Assembly: GCA_903813345.2 (NCBI GenBank)
Contig: CAIIXF020000005.1
Span: 13,457,375-13,521,374 of the forward strand
Direction: 5' to 3'
DNA length: 64,000 nucleotides
From: Owenia fusiformis
Lineage: Eukaryota; Annelida; Polychaeta; Sabellida; Oweniidae
Part shown: positions 1-15,000 of the stretch, piece after piece
How the letters are laid out: every line of letters starts with the position of its first letter
Position numbering within the stretch: position 1 is the stretch's first letter
Position numbers and translations under genes: made by a program
Notes under the pieces: generated by a model
Database searches by the model: none
Seen by the model: the letters and a program-made list of their open reading frames with translations, nothing else
What the model was told of the DNA's origin: nothing

Positions 1-877
1 AACATCAATTTGTACTGTTTTAGTTTTTTGGTATGTCCTGATTTCGGAAGTATTATATGAGGCTGAGAGCCAATCGGATTGCATATTTAAAAAACATAAG
101 TTATCAGAAAACAGAGCTTTCTCCAAACTTCATTTATGTTTTTTCTAATTAGAGTGTGTTCTTCATTGCTAATGCTAAATAGAATCAAATGCATACCATG
201 TAATATTGCATGAGTTTGTTGACATTTAAGAGCTTTACTATAATGGCTGTTGGGGGATTAAGTAGATGAACGTGACCCCAGACACATTATCGTAACGTAC
301 CTATAACTTACAACCATTGTATCTACTATAAACACCTACCTGATTATGAGAATACCACAGCCTGTGTTTCCGCCTCAAACCAATACATGATTTATTTCTA
401 CTTTCTGTTAACGTATTCTTCGTGTACATCAGCAGGTATTTTATATGGGAAATTGTGCAATTGTATCAACTCTGTTATTGGTTGATTATTTAATTCAAGT
501 GTTACAATGACCTTTTGTCTGGTTCTTTGTTCTATCAAGAGAAACCGATAATAATAGAAAGAATCAATTGAGAAGTTTTTGATCTTATTCATATGAAAAT
601 ATAAGAGTTGGAGATTTCTTTAAAATTTTAGATAGAAATTGTGGGAATTATAGGCTTGCCGGGGAGTAAATAGCAGACAAGAAACAGATAAATCAGAAAG
701 TTGTAGCAGGTGATACGAATAATATGATGTGGTGGGAGGATCATGGCGTATTTTATGACATTATGTTGAAATTAAAATTGCCCAAGAGTCTATTGTTTTA
801 TGTTGAAATATTAATAAATATTGTATTTGAAGAAACATTTTTATGAATTTTGGCAGTTATTATAGAAATTTTTTATA

Positions 878-1055
878 TAGTAAAACCTGCAAAGTGACAT
901 ATCTATAGAAGTAGAACACCTCTGTTAGTGGAACACTTTTCAGAGTCCCAAGACCAACTGACTTATATGTTAGATGAACCTCTGTAAGTGGAACACCTTC
1001 CAAGTGGAACACCTTTAAAGGAACCAATGGTGTTCCACATAGACAGGTTTTACTG
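878..1055. mobile_element. MITE of the CAGTAAAACCTG family, copy 1
   Basis: The ends are TAGTAAAACCTGC and GACAGGTTTTACTG in inverted orientation, 178 bp apart. The interior has repeated GTGGAACACCT motifs. Related copies are at 27716, 32983, 41241 and 59201. The termini resemble those of pogo/Tigger-type elements (established for that group), but no transposase is present. Confidence 0.75.
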
Positions 1056-1661
1056 TTTATAAAAATGTCAGAAAATCAAACCATTTCATTACACTGCAGA
1101 GTAATTTCTTGAGAATGAGCAGTTTATCTATTAATTATCCCAAGCCGTAAAATGTCAAAAAGTACTAACTGTTTTTTGTAAAGTCAGACTGACCGGCTTA
1201 TTTCAGTTCATCGCTGACATTTATGCTCCTCTTTCCTAAGGGGTTCAGCTAAATCTGCCAACATTTTGACCTTACCTTAGTTATTCTACTGAGATACAAT
1301 GAAGCTATTATATATGGGTGTTTTTTTGCAAAGAAACAATAATGGTTATTGTATATATACAATAATGGTCGTGCCTTTTCATTTCTATAGGTAGACTATT
1401 TGGACCAGAGCTATTCTGTATTTCTCTGATGTTGCCCTTTATGCTGTCTCAACTTTGATAGTATGAATGTTTGTATGAATCATGAAGGTATTTGAAGACA
1501 TATGTTCGCATGCAATTTTGTTTATCTTATTGATCAGAATAATTATTTTATTATACTGTACATATTATTAGCCAAGATTCTATCATGGATGTCAGAAATG
1601 TTAAAATCTTTAAACTCATATATTTTTGGATGGGATGGAGAGTTTCCCCCTTTGGCCATGG

Positions 1662-1701
1662 AGGTCAGGTCAGGTCAGGTCAAGTGAGGTCAAGTGAGGA
1701 C
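1662..1701 (+). repeat. Pentanucleotide repeat (AGGTC)n
   Basis: Four AGGTC units are followed by AAGTG, AGGTC, AAGTG and AGGAC, keeping a strict 5-bp period over 40 bp. Confidence 0.8.
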
Positions 1702-4700
1702 CTATAATGTTTAGACTGAGTGTCCCTTTCACAAGTAAAGAGCTATAAAGCTGAAGAGTGTTCCAAGGAGGTGCTCATTCCAGAGCTTTTTTTGCAATAT
1801 TTTCCACATGAAATCAATGAGGTAATTATAGTACTGTGGGAGGCCATAAATGATATTGATGAGACTAAATAAATATAAATCTGATAATGTTTTTTTTCAT
1901 TGTTAAAAACATCTGATATCATCAAATACAGAGAGAAACTACAAGTACAGAGAAAAACTCCATGTACATGGTATATAAAGCAGATACTCTACTAATTGAC
2001 CTTCTGGGCACAGGTGCCATTTCCAAAATAGCTTCCTCAAGTACCTGAGTTGCTGAAGTAGATTAATTGGCTATTTCAAATTCAAAGATCTCATCATTTA
2101 AATCTACCTCCTTATTGAATTGAAATTTGATGGACATACTTTACTTGTTCATTTGATTGTTGTTTTGTCTCACAATATGTTCACAGAGTTTGATTTCAAG
2201 TCTTAAAAGAGAGCTTCATCCAGAACATGGCTGTAATTCTTCAGCTTGATTCAATATTGTTAATATGTTTCCTTGGCAAGTCAATTTGTCTCAGTAGAAA
2301 AAATGGTCCATTTGGGTATGTTAACATGTAAGATTCTTATTAGATTACATAATGATAAAGAATCTTGTAAATCTAATTGCAAGATGCCTATTTCTTGAAT
2401 ATCACTCATATGGTCACGCTAGAGAAAAATGAGGAATTAACATGCACTGTTATGCATTTTGTTCACTGTCCAAAATGTCACCCTTATTATCTAGTTATAA
2501 TCATATATAATATAATAACTTCATTCCACTGTAATACTTTAAAATCTGTGAATCTTAGAATCATATTTTACATTGGTTTCTCAACGAAGTGACGCTTTTG
2601 CGTGTTCTGAAGTTGAGCATAGTGTCACAAACAGAGGGGGAAGCGAAATTAATTTATCAAGATGTTGTTTATCATGACAGTAAGGAGCCTCAAAAGACAA
2701 TTTGATCCTCTCTGAAGACTTGTAAATTGAATCAAGTGATTCCATGTTATTTTATCGAGAGACCATTTCGATATTGATTACAAATCATAGTGGTTGGAGC
2801 CTAAATTGCAAATTTGAATACGAAAGAGTGTGTACAGCAAAGAATAAAGCATATAGGCATGTTGGGATAACTCTAAATTATACGGAAATATAATGAAATT
2901 AGATACTTCATTCAGAGAAATTTAGAGGAATTTCTATGATTGGAGCCATGTTGTAATGAAGGGTATAATATTGATGGGATATGTTTTACACCATAATTTT
3001 CATTTACATCCAGTTTGGGATTTCCCATCAGTTTATTGAGCGGGAGTCCCCTGGGATTACAATTCGGTCATTTTGAACTCATCAATTTATATGTTCCATC
3101 ATATGTTTGGTTGGATGTAGCCTAACCGTCACTGTTTTCCTGTCATCTGCTTTAATCATCCAGATTATGCTTATTTTTGGAAATTCTATCTTGAAGAGTG
3201 TCTACTTCTCTGATATTGTCATGTTTTGGGTATATACTTGCTGTTTGCTTACAGCTTTATTCCTTACAGATTCCTCTGTTTTGTGCCATAATAGAACAGG
3301 ACACCCATGGTGTCTTATTATTCATTGTAGAATCAAACAGTTCAATTACTCAGATGAATGAATGTTTCTTTACCATATCATACTCGTAGATAAGATTAAA
3401 GAACATAAGTACAAATGCATTAATTGAGCTCTATTCTATACCTTCATAAGAGGCTATTGGCTCTTGTTGCAGTGGGTATAATTTAGCCACATGCAAAAAG
3501 AAAATTGAAGGCTAAGGTAAAATGTGCCTTAAAACATGCCAAACGTAACAAAGCTATAACAAGTCAGGAACATGCTATGAACATTGTCCATGCACTTGTA
3601 TCTGTCCTCAGGACCAGGCCTCAACCCTCTTGTACCCCTCCAGTGTGTATATATAGATTTCAAACAAACACACTTTTACTCTTAGAATATCTCATATACA
3701 CATCAGAAAGTAGTTCCTGGGTGTCGTAATCTAGCACTTGACCTTACAACTACTTCTCACTCTGTGAACCTGGTTCAGTACACCCGGCCTAATATAGTCC
3801 CCAAGGTGTAGACCAACTGTGAACAGTCAGCCCATACAGTCCATGGCCAGGCTGCAATTTTCAACAAGAATTGGCCTGTTTTTTTGATAGATGGTATATC
3901 TCAAAATGTTTTACACTTTGTCACTATTTCAGTGTCTAAGATTGACCTGAGAGTATCCTAAATGATAAGAAATCAATTTGTTTCACTTTCAAAAGCCATG
4001 AATTAGATAGCATACCTCAGAGTGTCTTCACTAAATTGGCTTGGTCATTTACAGGAGAAAACACAAGTGGAAATGGACAAACCACATCTGCGATTAGTAC
4101 TAATAAAACCAAATGACAAGTGATATCACCTGGTATCAGTATAGGGGTCTGGAGAAATTTAAGACCACAGATAAAGTTGAAAACATGATTATTGTTCAGC
4201 ATATCATGATAAAAGTTGTTGAATGTCCAAACTAATTTCCTGATACTTTTATTTTGAAGATAACAAACCATTCATTGCTGTAGACTTTTCATGGTAATAG
4301 CTGCTACTGAAAAGCGAGGTGTCGTGGATTCAATCCCTACTGGGGTGGACTGACTTTTTCACATCAGCCCTTAGCACAGGATTTCATTGTGTGTTTTCAT
4401 TAACTACTGAAAATAGCTTGTCCAAAAGACCTGGCTTGTATCAGATCCTATTTTTAAATCTTTTCTGCCTCTTCTCCAGCCTGTCTCCTCTTCTCTTCTG
4501 CCTCTTCTTCCACATCTTCCCCTTCCTCTATCATTTTAGTCATCTTCTTTTGTCGCTCTGCCTGTCCTAGAGGCATTATGAAGTAATGAAAGACTTGGCA
4601 TTTCATTTTAGACTTTTTATGTCTTGTGGAATCATTTACAGAACTTTCACATTTTATCAAAGTCAGTTCTTAACATAATTCATTATTTCATCTTGTGGTA

Positions 4701-7700
4701 TTTTGAGAAAATAGCACTTTGATAGTTGAGCTGAGACTGAAATATTCCATAAGTGCATGAGATAAACTTCCAAGACCATTGATACTTTTGTTCTCCTTTG
4801 ATGCATCGTCTGGTGGAACTTTTTCCAAGATAATTCTCACGCTTCTGAGTTCTGCTTTTTAATTCCTGAAGAGTGGTTGTATAGATGAATTAACAGAATG
4901 TTTCTTTGAGCATAAAGTCTCATATGTTCCAGCATCCCACTATAACCATTGTATGTGCTAAAATTGTATTAACCACAAACAATGAAAAAGAAACAAAAGA
5001 AAAAAGTCGACTTGGTCAGCCCAAAAATGTCTATAAAGATGTCATTGTTCAGGGTGTTCACAAAATAGGCTAAAATCACAAACAAATCCACAAAGTGAAG
5101 TCAAATAATTTCTGAAGAGTGAATATATGATCAGTGCCAATGATAAGTGCTCCAGCTTTTGAGTGTGATCAAAGTGCATTTGGTATGAGAAAATAAGTCT
5201 GAAGATGGCTATAAAGATATTCTGAGTCATGACTAAATGGGATTAAATCATGTAAAAAGTAATAGTGTATAAAGTAGACTTTTTAAATTGGATAATGTCC
5301 ACAGAGGTTTCCTATTATCCAGTTGATCTGATATGTCAGTGTTATCATCTGCTTTATTGTTCTGACGCTAACACTATTCCTGATGGACTTGATCATTTTG
5401 AAATGACTTAATGAATTGAACTGCAGGGGTGGATCTAGAATTATATATATCAGTAGGAATGAAACTCTGAAGGGTGATTCAAAAAAGGGTAAAATGTCAT
5501 TCATATACATGTACTAATACATTAAAAACAGATCTGGCTAAAATTTTGATAAAATAGGCTTGGGACTTGATAATATTAATGACTTTGGATATTCGTGGTG
5601 ATTTTAGATAAAAACAATCCTCTGCTGTTGAACATTCCATATTATTTCTGAGAAGAGTCATTTGAGGGAGTCACGGTCATACCAATTACACATCAATTCA
5701 CCATAGCAATCCTACCAAGGTTTGGCTTCATTGAGATACGATATAAAATAGATCATCTGGGACTTGCTTGTCAGAAAATATGATGGATCCAAATTCCTCA
5801 TGGTCTGACATATCTAGATTGATGTTCCCTAACAGGAATCAACTTAATTCTCAAGCTTTTAAAAGTACATTTACTTGATGCACAACAAAATCTACCAATA
5901 TGTTACAGAATTACACTGAAGGGGTTAAAACTCGAACTCCCAGTTGAGAGTTTTACCCTTTGCTTCACAGTTCCTTTTCAAAAGCATTGAATGTGAGTTT
6001 AATGTCCGTTTTTGGAATATCAATCCCCTCAATAAGGACAATTGGAATTTTATCATTCAGGACTGGTTCGTTGATATCCGATTTCCAGTGGCTTCTGCTC
6101 ACTACACTAAAAAGTAGGTTTGTAGACTGGAAGTACAGATTTAATTCCACTCATCTTTTAACACATGTTGTAAGGCAGGTTATAAAAGCTACCTTCTTGT
6201 TGGTTTCCTGTCTTTTATTGCTCTTTAGAATTATGCCTTTGAATCTTAGCTGACCAGATTTAGCACAAGACCTTTAGATTTTTTAAACATTTTGGTAGAG
6301 TCTCTCCCAGCAGCTTTTTCTAATGGCGTTGAGGGTATATTTTGCGTTTTGAGAATGTTCCAAAGCTCAAAAATAGTGAATTCAAACTTTTAGCTGATGT
6401 GAAGTTTTTGTGAAGGTTTTTGTGAATGGTTAAAACATATGTGAGTGAGTGATAAACATTTGGCTTTGTGGCTCTATTCTTTCCAGATGTCCAGCTCAGA
6501 CTAGGAAGTTGGTCAGAATTTGGTCTGGTAGATCTAAATCCTTCATCTGCCATGCTTCAATATATTCAAATATACTTCCCTTCTGTCCAAATGCTGGTAA
6601 GAGGAATATGAATCTTGAAATCTTCATATATATATATGATATGTGAAGAATAAAGTCATTCAAATCATGCAAACCATTTGAATCTATACCATTTAGCATC
6701 AAAACTACCAACAACTGTTTCTTGTTTCATATTTTGGTCACTTCAAGTTACTGTATTATAAATTTGGTATAGCAGTTCAAAAAGCAATTTCACAGCAGGT
6801 AGACCATCTGACCATAAAATGAGTAGAACCGAAATCATCCACTATCTTGTGCCATACTCTTGGCTGGCTAACCTTTAGATAAAAAGTGGTCTGATAAGTT
6901 AAAGCTTCTAAACGTTTGGCATTTAATAGGTTAATACCTACTACATCAAAATCATGGCTATGGTAATTTTGTTTTAAAACATTTTCCAGTAATTATGAAA
7001 TATAATATTCGTGTAAAGTATAGTTTATAGTTAGTATATACATCAATCATGAACCTGATTTTTTTTTAATTCTGTCAATTCAATTTGCAGTTTTTCCCAA
7101 TAAATCACATGAATTTTTTTGAATGGATTGCGGTTTTCTTAGATCATTTCTTCTGTTCAATGTTATCTGTACATATTGCTAACAGCTTAGATATCTGACA
7201 ACACGATGTGTTAACTCAAGGGAGGTAGCATCCAAGATGTTCTTTGTTGGTCACCTGACTTCAATTGACCAATAGGAGTGATGCTTATGTAACTGATGAT
7301 CATCGATTGTTTTGGGATGAATTTTTACCTGATGATGTGTATATCCTTCTATTAGCCAGAATGGTTTTGGATCTTCTACAGAAGTCAAAATATTCTTATA
7401 ATGAAGACTCGAAAGAAACATTTAGTTTCAATGTTGATTTATTCTTACTGTGAGTCAGGAGAATGAATGATATCATTTTAAGTATGTTTAACATTATCAT
7501 CTGTTTCTAATGTAATATTTTGATTTGAACTATAAATTCAAATGTTAGATTCATGATGTTAACTTGTATTTTTTCCTGTTTCAACAACCACCTTCTCCTG
7601 TCGTCATGGTAAGGACCAGAAATGTTTATTGTTTTTCTCTTGAAAAATGTGTCCTTAAAATAGGATAATTAAATAACATTTGAGCTGCTGGGATCATTAA

Positions 7701-7837
7701 TTTTGATTATTTGCTGAAAAAATGTTATTGATAAACTTTTTTCTCTATTGAAAGGCAACAAACACCCTTCTAATGATTTAGACCTTCAGCCAAGTCACCT
7801 TACCACATTTCTTTGTGGTCATGCCAATTTCACCTAA

Positions 7838-7965
7838 TTTCCTTGTAAACCTTGAATGAAAACACTCATTTTTTTTGAATTTGTATACAATTTAAAGAAC
7901 AGCCTTTACAGTTGTTGATTTCGTTCCTTGCTAAATTGATTCATTTTCATGTATTTTACATTTCA
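7838..7965 (+). repeat. Dispersed about 130-bp repeat, copy 1
   Basis: A stretch containing ATACAATTTAAAGAACAG, GTTGATTTCGTTCCTTGCTA and TCATGTATTTTACATTTC matches the block order seen at 10425, 11570 and 19857. It is ancient and diverged; its class is unknown. Confidence 0.45.
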
Positions 7966-10424
7966 AAACATCACTACCCTGTTCTACCAAATGGCTTAGT
8001 TGCCCATAGTCATTGTACACTAAATAAAACACTGTCTCAACTTGTTGGAATCAATCATCACCTCTCAGAATGATAAATAAACAAAGCAGTTCATAATCCA
8101 GCCCTATATGAAGTGAATTGCTAAATGTGGCAACATTTGGGATTGGTTGATCTCAGTCCAAAAACAATTTCTTGATTATCTCTTGAATTTCTCTGAACTT
8201 TGGGAGGAGAGTATTTCTTACACCTGATCTTAGTGTGGAGGTACTGGATGATTATTGGAATGACTGGAAGTTATCAGTTAGCTTATTTTGATACTCATCA
8301 TATCTTTCTGTTTCGCATGGCTGAGAAGAATTGAGATGGATTTGAGTCAAGAATTGAGTCATGGTTTATAATGATGTAATTCATTTCAAAATCCTCCACA
8401 TCAATATTTATATTTTTCAAGAAGCGAATGATCCCATTTACAGCAAATAGATAGCTGAATAGTCTAACCAGTGTGAAGCATTCAACCAAGTGGGTAACAT
8501 TAATTAAATAGGTCGATAAAAATTGTCTTTCAATTTTGAGTCACTCTTAGTACAGTTCTCATTGGAATCAGGCTTAATTGAATTGAAGTTGAATTGAATT
8601 GAATATAGGTGACCTGGGCAATGCATTATTTGATTAGATAACCTAATTTTAAAATATATTTTGAACTATGGATTAAGTAAAGGAAGTAGTAAAACTTTCA
8701 CTATGAGGGATATTTATGTTATTTATTTAACCATTTGTTTTAGCTATAATTCATTCATGGAGGCAATAAAACAGTGTTTTTTCCAGAGGGCAAGAATTCA
8801 TTTGGATGTAGTTGTAAAATTTTTAACATTTATGTAATATATTGATCACCCCTGTGTTAAAGCAAGAAAGCCCTGTGGCAGCCACTTAATTTTGATGTTT
8901 ATTCATGATCCTGATTGTTGGAGAAGGGGGTGCTATGCAATATTATTAATGTTTATAAAATCAAATAAACACCAACCTACAACCTCTCTGGCGGATGGGG
9001 GTAGGAGATGTTTGATTTGGTGCATAATATTGAATGTTCAGTAGGATCAAAGGGTATAACAAAACAAGGCAATTGTTCCAAGTCTGACATAGGCTTGTTT
9101 AGAAAGGTATTTTAAGATATGGTATCACCTATACCTTAGGCTAACTAATCTCCTTGTCTAAACATACAAAAGACTCATTATCCAAGAACATTTTTAGCTT
9201 GTTTCTTGAAATAATACTAGCACATCAGATTGTTTGCTTCTGTTACAGACTCTGATATAGCAGATTAATTCAAACACTTCCGAACCTTTAAGGTCATGGT
9301 AAATTCCTCACTTATTTGATAGTACTGTATCAAAATTGAAATGGTGCCATTTGGTTAGTACCATTTAGTACCAATTGGCACTAGATTAGTCTTGATAATG
9401 ATGTTTATCTCTATTTTATATCTTTAGATCAAGTAGCTCATATGATATCTGACGTGCTGGCATGGATCATTTATTTACTTATATAATTACAATTTCCTAA
9501 AAAACACAGACTGTGTTTGTGCTGAAAACACTACAGCATCAATTAAGTTGATACTGTCAAATAAATAAATTGACACTTTGCTAAACAAGCATTTCAAATA
9601 AACGGTCAAAATATAAACTATTTTAATGAGGAAATCTCTTAGTCATGCTCCCATGGGTTAGTTTCATATACATCCTTCATATCCTTATCAGTGCTACTAA
9701 GTAGATTCTAAATTGTGTTTTTCAAATAAATGTTATGGGAATTAAACAAGAAACTTGAAAAGGAGTAAACTGGAACAGTCTTCCTTATTTGGGCAGTATG
9801 GATTTGGGTCTACTTGAGATTGTGAGGAAGATGGGGAAGAAAATATTTTGTGTGGTCTAGTTTTCAAATTTTTGACCAACCCTCCTTGTTGAAAGAAATG
9901 GCAGGTATTTTGGTATCAATATCCTGTTTGAAGCTCATATTCTGTCCATCACACCTCATGTTTGTATGTTTATACACTTGTTTTTGCTCTTTATAGGTTT
10001 TGAATTAACTTCTTATATTGGACCTTTAATGTGTCCTTTTAACTGATGGCAATTATATGGGGTCCAATTTTAACACTTCAAAGGTTCATTATGGACATCT
10101 AGGTATGAAATAAGGTCAGATTGATTGGAATTTGGAAAATAAATCTTGGAGGGTGAGAAACATTTACAGATAAGTCCATCACATGTTTTTATTTTTACCT
10201 TTCTGAAGATGAAAGGCTAAGAGTATGGATCCATTCCCAAGGTAGTAGACCAAAATACTAACCATGTACCACATGAATGCGGAAATAGTAGAAAATCTCA
10301 CTGGTAAAAATAACACTGAAGAAGCTTTCAGAAATGAGGAACAGATCCACAAGTGTACTATACAAGTGTATGTAATATATGCTGATGATCAGTTGCTGCT
10401 CAGGCCACTGCTTGCTTATTCCAC

Positions 10425-10562
10425 TTAATTTCTCTTAAAAATTTGAATGACGTGTCTGATTTTTTGGCATTTTTATACAATTTAGAGTGTTGATTCAGAG
10501 CTGAAGCCCTGTTTACTTTATTCCTTGCTGATTGCACTCTTTTCCATGTTATTTTGAGACAT
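10425..10562 (+). repeat. Dispersed about 130-bp repeat, copy 2
   Basis: It contains CCACTTAATTTCTCTTAAAA, GGCATTTTTATACAATTTAG, TTTATTCCTTGCTGATTGCA and TTCCATGTTATTTTGA. This is the clearest copy and defines the block order. Confidence 0.55.
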
Positions 10563-10928
10563 GACTGATCAGAGGTACTACAACGGATGTGTTTAACTTT
10601 AGAAAATAGGTATCAGGGGTCAAGCTTATATATTTCTAAAATACAGTCACATAATTTGTATACATGTATCTCCTTTATATAAAGGGCAATAAATAATACA
10701 TACACACACACAGTAGAAAAGTGAAGAAAAAATGTGAAATAGACACACAAGTACCCAAAAATCCAGAAAATGATGATTGTACCTTAGTGCTTATTTGATA
10801 CTCTAAGAATATTGAACTTCTCACCACTATTATATTACGCCACGGCCACATGACAGAGTTTCAAAATAAAAAATGTACCACTATACACTTTACTTTATGT
10901 CTTCAAGATAAAAAACAACACCCCATCA

Positions 10929-10992
10929 TTATACTACATTATACTACACAACACTACACTACACTACACTACACTATACTACACTATACTAC
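10929..10992 (+). repeat. Pentanucleotide repeat (ACTAC)n
   Basis: About twelve ACTAC/ATACT-type 5-bp units are adjacent, with minor variants. Confidence 0.85.
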
Positions 10993-11569
10993 ATATGTTT
11001 AAACTAAAAAATCTTACTAATGATGAGAACTTATTGATAAACCATACACCTGTAGTTCTACACATATACTCCTACATATGGTAATATGGTATCCAACAGA
11101 TTTTTATAGATAATTTTGAGTGATGGGTTTGAAGATGATTTTTAACATTTAGGCGGTTTGGATCATAAGTCATCACAGCTGTTCAGAGTATGTTCTTTGA
11201 ATCATTCACTTGCTCCTGTTATCATAAGATGAACAACCGGCCAATCATCCAGAAAGAACTTCACAAGTTTATCATGCTTGAAAGGCCATGGATGCTATGA
11301 ATGATCAGTATGTTTGGTCGGTTAGTTTTCTCTTTAAAACTCAATTAAGTGTTAATTTGTCTGCTCTTAGATATAGTGCTTTATTCAGACTTTCATTCTA
11401 CTCTTTTTCTTGTATTTGAAAAAGATTGTAAGTTATGAATAAAGGGATAAAGAGATAGCTACTCATGAGAATTCATTAACATTGAATGTGCGGTTCTAGT
11501 CTGATGCTACGAAAATTTTACAAAATGAGGGTCACCTCTCTGTTCATTTGAATGAGCCAGCCTATCTAC

Positions 11570-11705
11570 TTTTATGCCCTTTCTCTTAAAAACTTGTTCA
11601 AATTTTGGGGTATTTCTATAATTAAGAATGTTGACTTCATGCCCGTTTACTCAATTCCTTGCTGTTTCAGACCTTTCCATGCTATTTTGCATTTTGAAAC
11701 ACAAT
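11570..11705 (+). repeat. Dispersed about 130-bp repeat, copy 3
   Basis: It contains CTTTCTCTTAAAAACTTGTT, GGGTATTTCTATAATTAAGA, TCAATTCCTTGCTGTTTCAG and CCATGCTATTTTGCA in the same order as copy 2. Confidence 0.5.
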
Positions 11706-11977
11706 GTGTGGCTGTGTAGTTGACTGTTATAAGCTTGGTGATTTTTAATTAAAGGTATATGACTGTTAATGATCAGGAAATAAGTGGAGAATTCGCTTTT
11801 AATGCTTGAGAGGTTAACTTGTCCTGAGGTGTTGAGGTGACCTTGCTATGCCAAGGGATACAGATGATTTATTAAGTGGAATCAGATTAATCAAAATTCA
11901 CCTGTGAGGTTGAGTTAACTTGTGTTTTTGTACGTGAAATTGTGCTGTGTAGTATGAATCTGATGATTGTGCTTTGA

Positions 11978-12090
11978 TTGTTCTACTGTGTTGGTTGTGC
12001 CATTGTGTTGGTTGTCCCATTGTGTTGGTTGTGCGTTTGGCCAAGATAAGTTGGTTGCGCTATTGTGTTTATTGTGCCTTTGGCCATGAT
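11978..12090 (+). repeat. 18-bp tandem repeat (ATTGTGTTGGTTGTGCC type)
   Basis: At least four degenerate units of TGTGTTGGTTGTGCCAT are adjacent, followed by two TTTGGCCAAGAT/TTTGGCCATGAT units. Similar GATTGTGCTTGGTTG sequence recurs at 18515-18600 and 17060-17150. Confidence 0.7.
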
Positions 12091-15000
12091 CCATGTGTTA
12101 ATTGTTTTTTTGTAGTTTATAGATGTGAGTTTTTTTCTGTACAGAGGTAGGTCTAAATGTTTATTTTTAAAAGGTTTTTGTGCTGTGAGAATGGGTGGAA
12201 ACATGAAAGGAGTTGAGCAATCTGTTGAGAAGCAGACACAGCAAGAGAGTGTAAAGATAAGAGATAAAATCATCAGTAGAGACCTGCTTCGGGATGTATA
12301 CCACCATTGGCATATGTCTGTCATTTTGGTCCTCATCACACATCTAAAACACAAACAGAAAAATCTAATTAACATGTGAGAACCAATTTTGAAATAGCTT
12401 GAAAAAATGATGAACTCATTTTGATTAGAAAATGTAACTTTCATGGTATCGAGTGCTGCTAACTCGATAAAAGGCTGGCGCTGGCTAGAATTGTCTATGG
12501 TTCTAGCCAGGATAAAGATACCAGTTCTTCAACTCGACAATGGGAAGAACTTCTCTACCTTAATGACTAATATGTCATGATATGACATCTAAAGAGTCAA
12601 TAAAAGATATATATCTACTGACGTTTGAGTTGCATCATGAAAAAATATCTTCAAGAAAGAACAAGAAAGAACTCTCAACCAAGTTGATAAAACCAGAGAG
12701 ATGTGTCGTGCATCGATTAACTTTCATAGTTACAACAAGTGAACCTGAAGATAGTGCAGATAGATTATGATTGACCACATACTCTCTGTACAGTATATAT
12801 GAACCAAATATGTATCTATCCATCTCATACATAAAGTTATGGAATCTTGTGCAGTCGAGTAATTGCAAACTGAAATAATCTTTGACTTGTACATTCTTGC
12901 CTGAAAGTGTTTGGATGTGTTATTACCAAGAGGTGAAATTACACATAGTTACTCAACAACTACTGCATTCCTCTTATGAATCAAACTCTGCCATGATTTT
13001 CATTTTTCCTCATCGGGTTCTACAATGAAGGAGTTGTTTTATGTTATTGTTAAAAATCATATTTTGCTCCAATTTGGAATTACAACTGATATGAATCCAT
13101 GTGTGTTTTACCTGGGCTAGAAGACTTGGAAAAAGATAGTGGTGAATTTGAAGATATTTTTAAGGTGGATAATCAAGATCAGATAGAATATGTCTGATAG
13201 AGAATTATATTGCGTCATACTTTGGAGGTGAGATAAGGTTAAATTGAACAATTTCACACCAAAGTTGTTTATATTTCAAGTGTGCATAAGAAAATGAAAA
13301 ATGTTTGTTGTAATGCAGTTCCAATTCTTAGTTGAAAAAGGAATCAGATGGTTTTGAAATATACTCGGAATGAATTTTTAAGATTGTGATGAAAGAAAAA
13401 TTGTTTATTTGTGGAAAATAAAGTCAAGCAAGCCAGGTAGATTCTGCCATGTTTTGGTCATTTATGTTTCAAAAAAGGGTGTGAATCTTTATGGTTTTGT
13501 TCACTGGTCAAGTATTTTAGATTTATTATATTTTTATAATATGGGTCTTTTAACCCAAATTCTTCATTCTACTTATCAACATTCTTGTATTTACTAAATG
13601 TTACTATTTGGGGCCAGCCATTTAATCAAAGATAACCCAACTTTCTCAGAAAAAGATTCTGATAATGGGATTAAAGAGATATACCCATTGTCAGTTGAAA
13701 TCTAATGGTACACCCCTATAATGTTACAAGAAGCATATGTTGAATATATTTTTCCATGTTTGTAGTGATTCTCTCACAGGGACCAGCGGGTGGCATGTTG
13801 TTTACAGTTCAGGGGGTCACAGTTTAGAGAACAGGGGTCAGGGGCCCACAGGTTTGAGATCAAGGGTGATAGGAGGGTCATTTATCAAGTCAGTTGACTT
13901 TCACCCTGTGGTGTTTTAGAATCAATCTGCTACTGATATCTTTATACTGTACTGTTCAACTTCACTGAAAACAGACTGAATTAGGAGGTCTGTCTGCTTG
14001 ATTTATGTCACTATACTACAGTGCTTTACTAAATTATGATCCTGTTTTTGGATGCCAGAATTTGACATGTTTTAAACTGTACCCTAACTCTTACATCAAG
14101 TCATCAATCAACTTGTGTCTGAGGTATTTTAATCTCTAAAAAGGCAGTGTGGGTGCAGTATAGCATCGATTTCTCACACTAGCATTATCCCCACCCCTAT
14201 CTCTTCCCAGGGGAGCTTGATCTGTTAAAGAGATTTGTATACTTGAACTGTTGTGTCTGACTCTAATGACTGAAACATTTGTGCTTTTCATTGGGCTTAC
14301 ATTTTTGGTTCATTTATTTAGGTGTGACCTTGGATAAATATCATGCCTCAAAGGGAATTAAGTGATGAAGGGTGAAATTTGTAGAATAATGGGAAGGGTA
14401 GAAGGAAGTATATTTGTAGACCACTCGAAATATCAGAAAATTTTGACAGAAATGATACAAGGAAAGCAGATACTGAAGTAGACCACATTGTTAGCACATG
14501 TTGGCTTCTATGACAGAAATGAAACGTGTACAGTATATAATTTATAGCTTTAGGTAAGAAACCTGACCCCCAGAGATCAGAAACCTGACCCCCAAAATAT
14601 GGCTCAGATGTTTTAGTAACATAAATTCTGTAATGGTGTTCATGGACTCAAATGACCCTTTCAGAAAGTTTGATATATGTGTGTCACAATTTTCCCTCTG
14701 AAATCAATATTTCATTTTAGGACCACCTGAAAATGCTTATTTTGGCAAGTTTAGCTTATCATCTATGTGTATATATCTCTGTCTGTTAAATGTGGTCTAT
14801 CAATTATTACAATCTTTTATTTCTTTATTCTTTGAAATTTTGTGAAAATGTTCGACCTGGATGTAAGGTCTTGGTACCTATATGATTACATTTGAGTCTC
14901 AAATTCAAAATGGACTGTACAAAATACAGAGAAACAGACCCATATTTGTTCAAGTTATGGCAAAAGTCAAAAAAATTATCTGCTGTTTGTCTTAGGGTGC

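Noticed and set aside
1662-1701. Nuclear-receptor direct-repeat element (AGGTCA with 4-bp spacing)
   Set aside because: The spacing follows from a simple 5-bp microsatellite period, and no gene start is known nearby.
5920-5970. B-box-like AGTTCGAGTTTTAACC on the minus strand
   Set aside because: It lies in a short palindrome-like stretch with no matching A box or stem structure.
11983-12444. 153-codon open frame on the minus strand
   Set aside because: Its C-terminal part translates an 18-bp tandem repeat (NTIAQPT-like) and the rest has no motif or supporting splice sites.
13737-13919. GC-richer open frame that might be an exon
   Set aside because: No acceptor/donor pair in a consistent phase and no recognisable protein motif.
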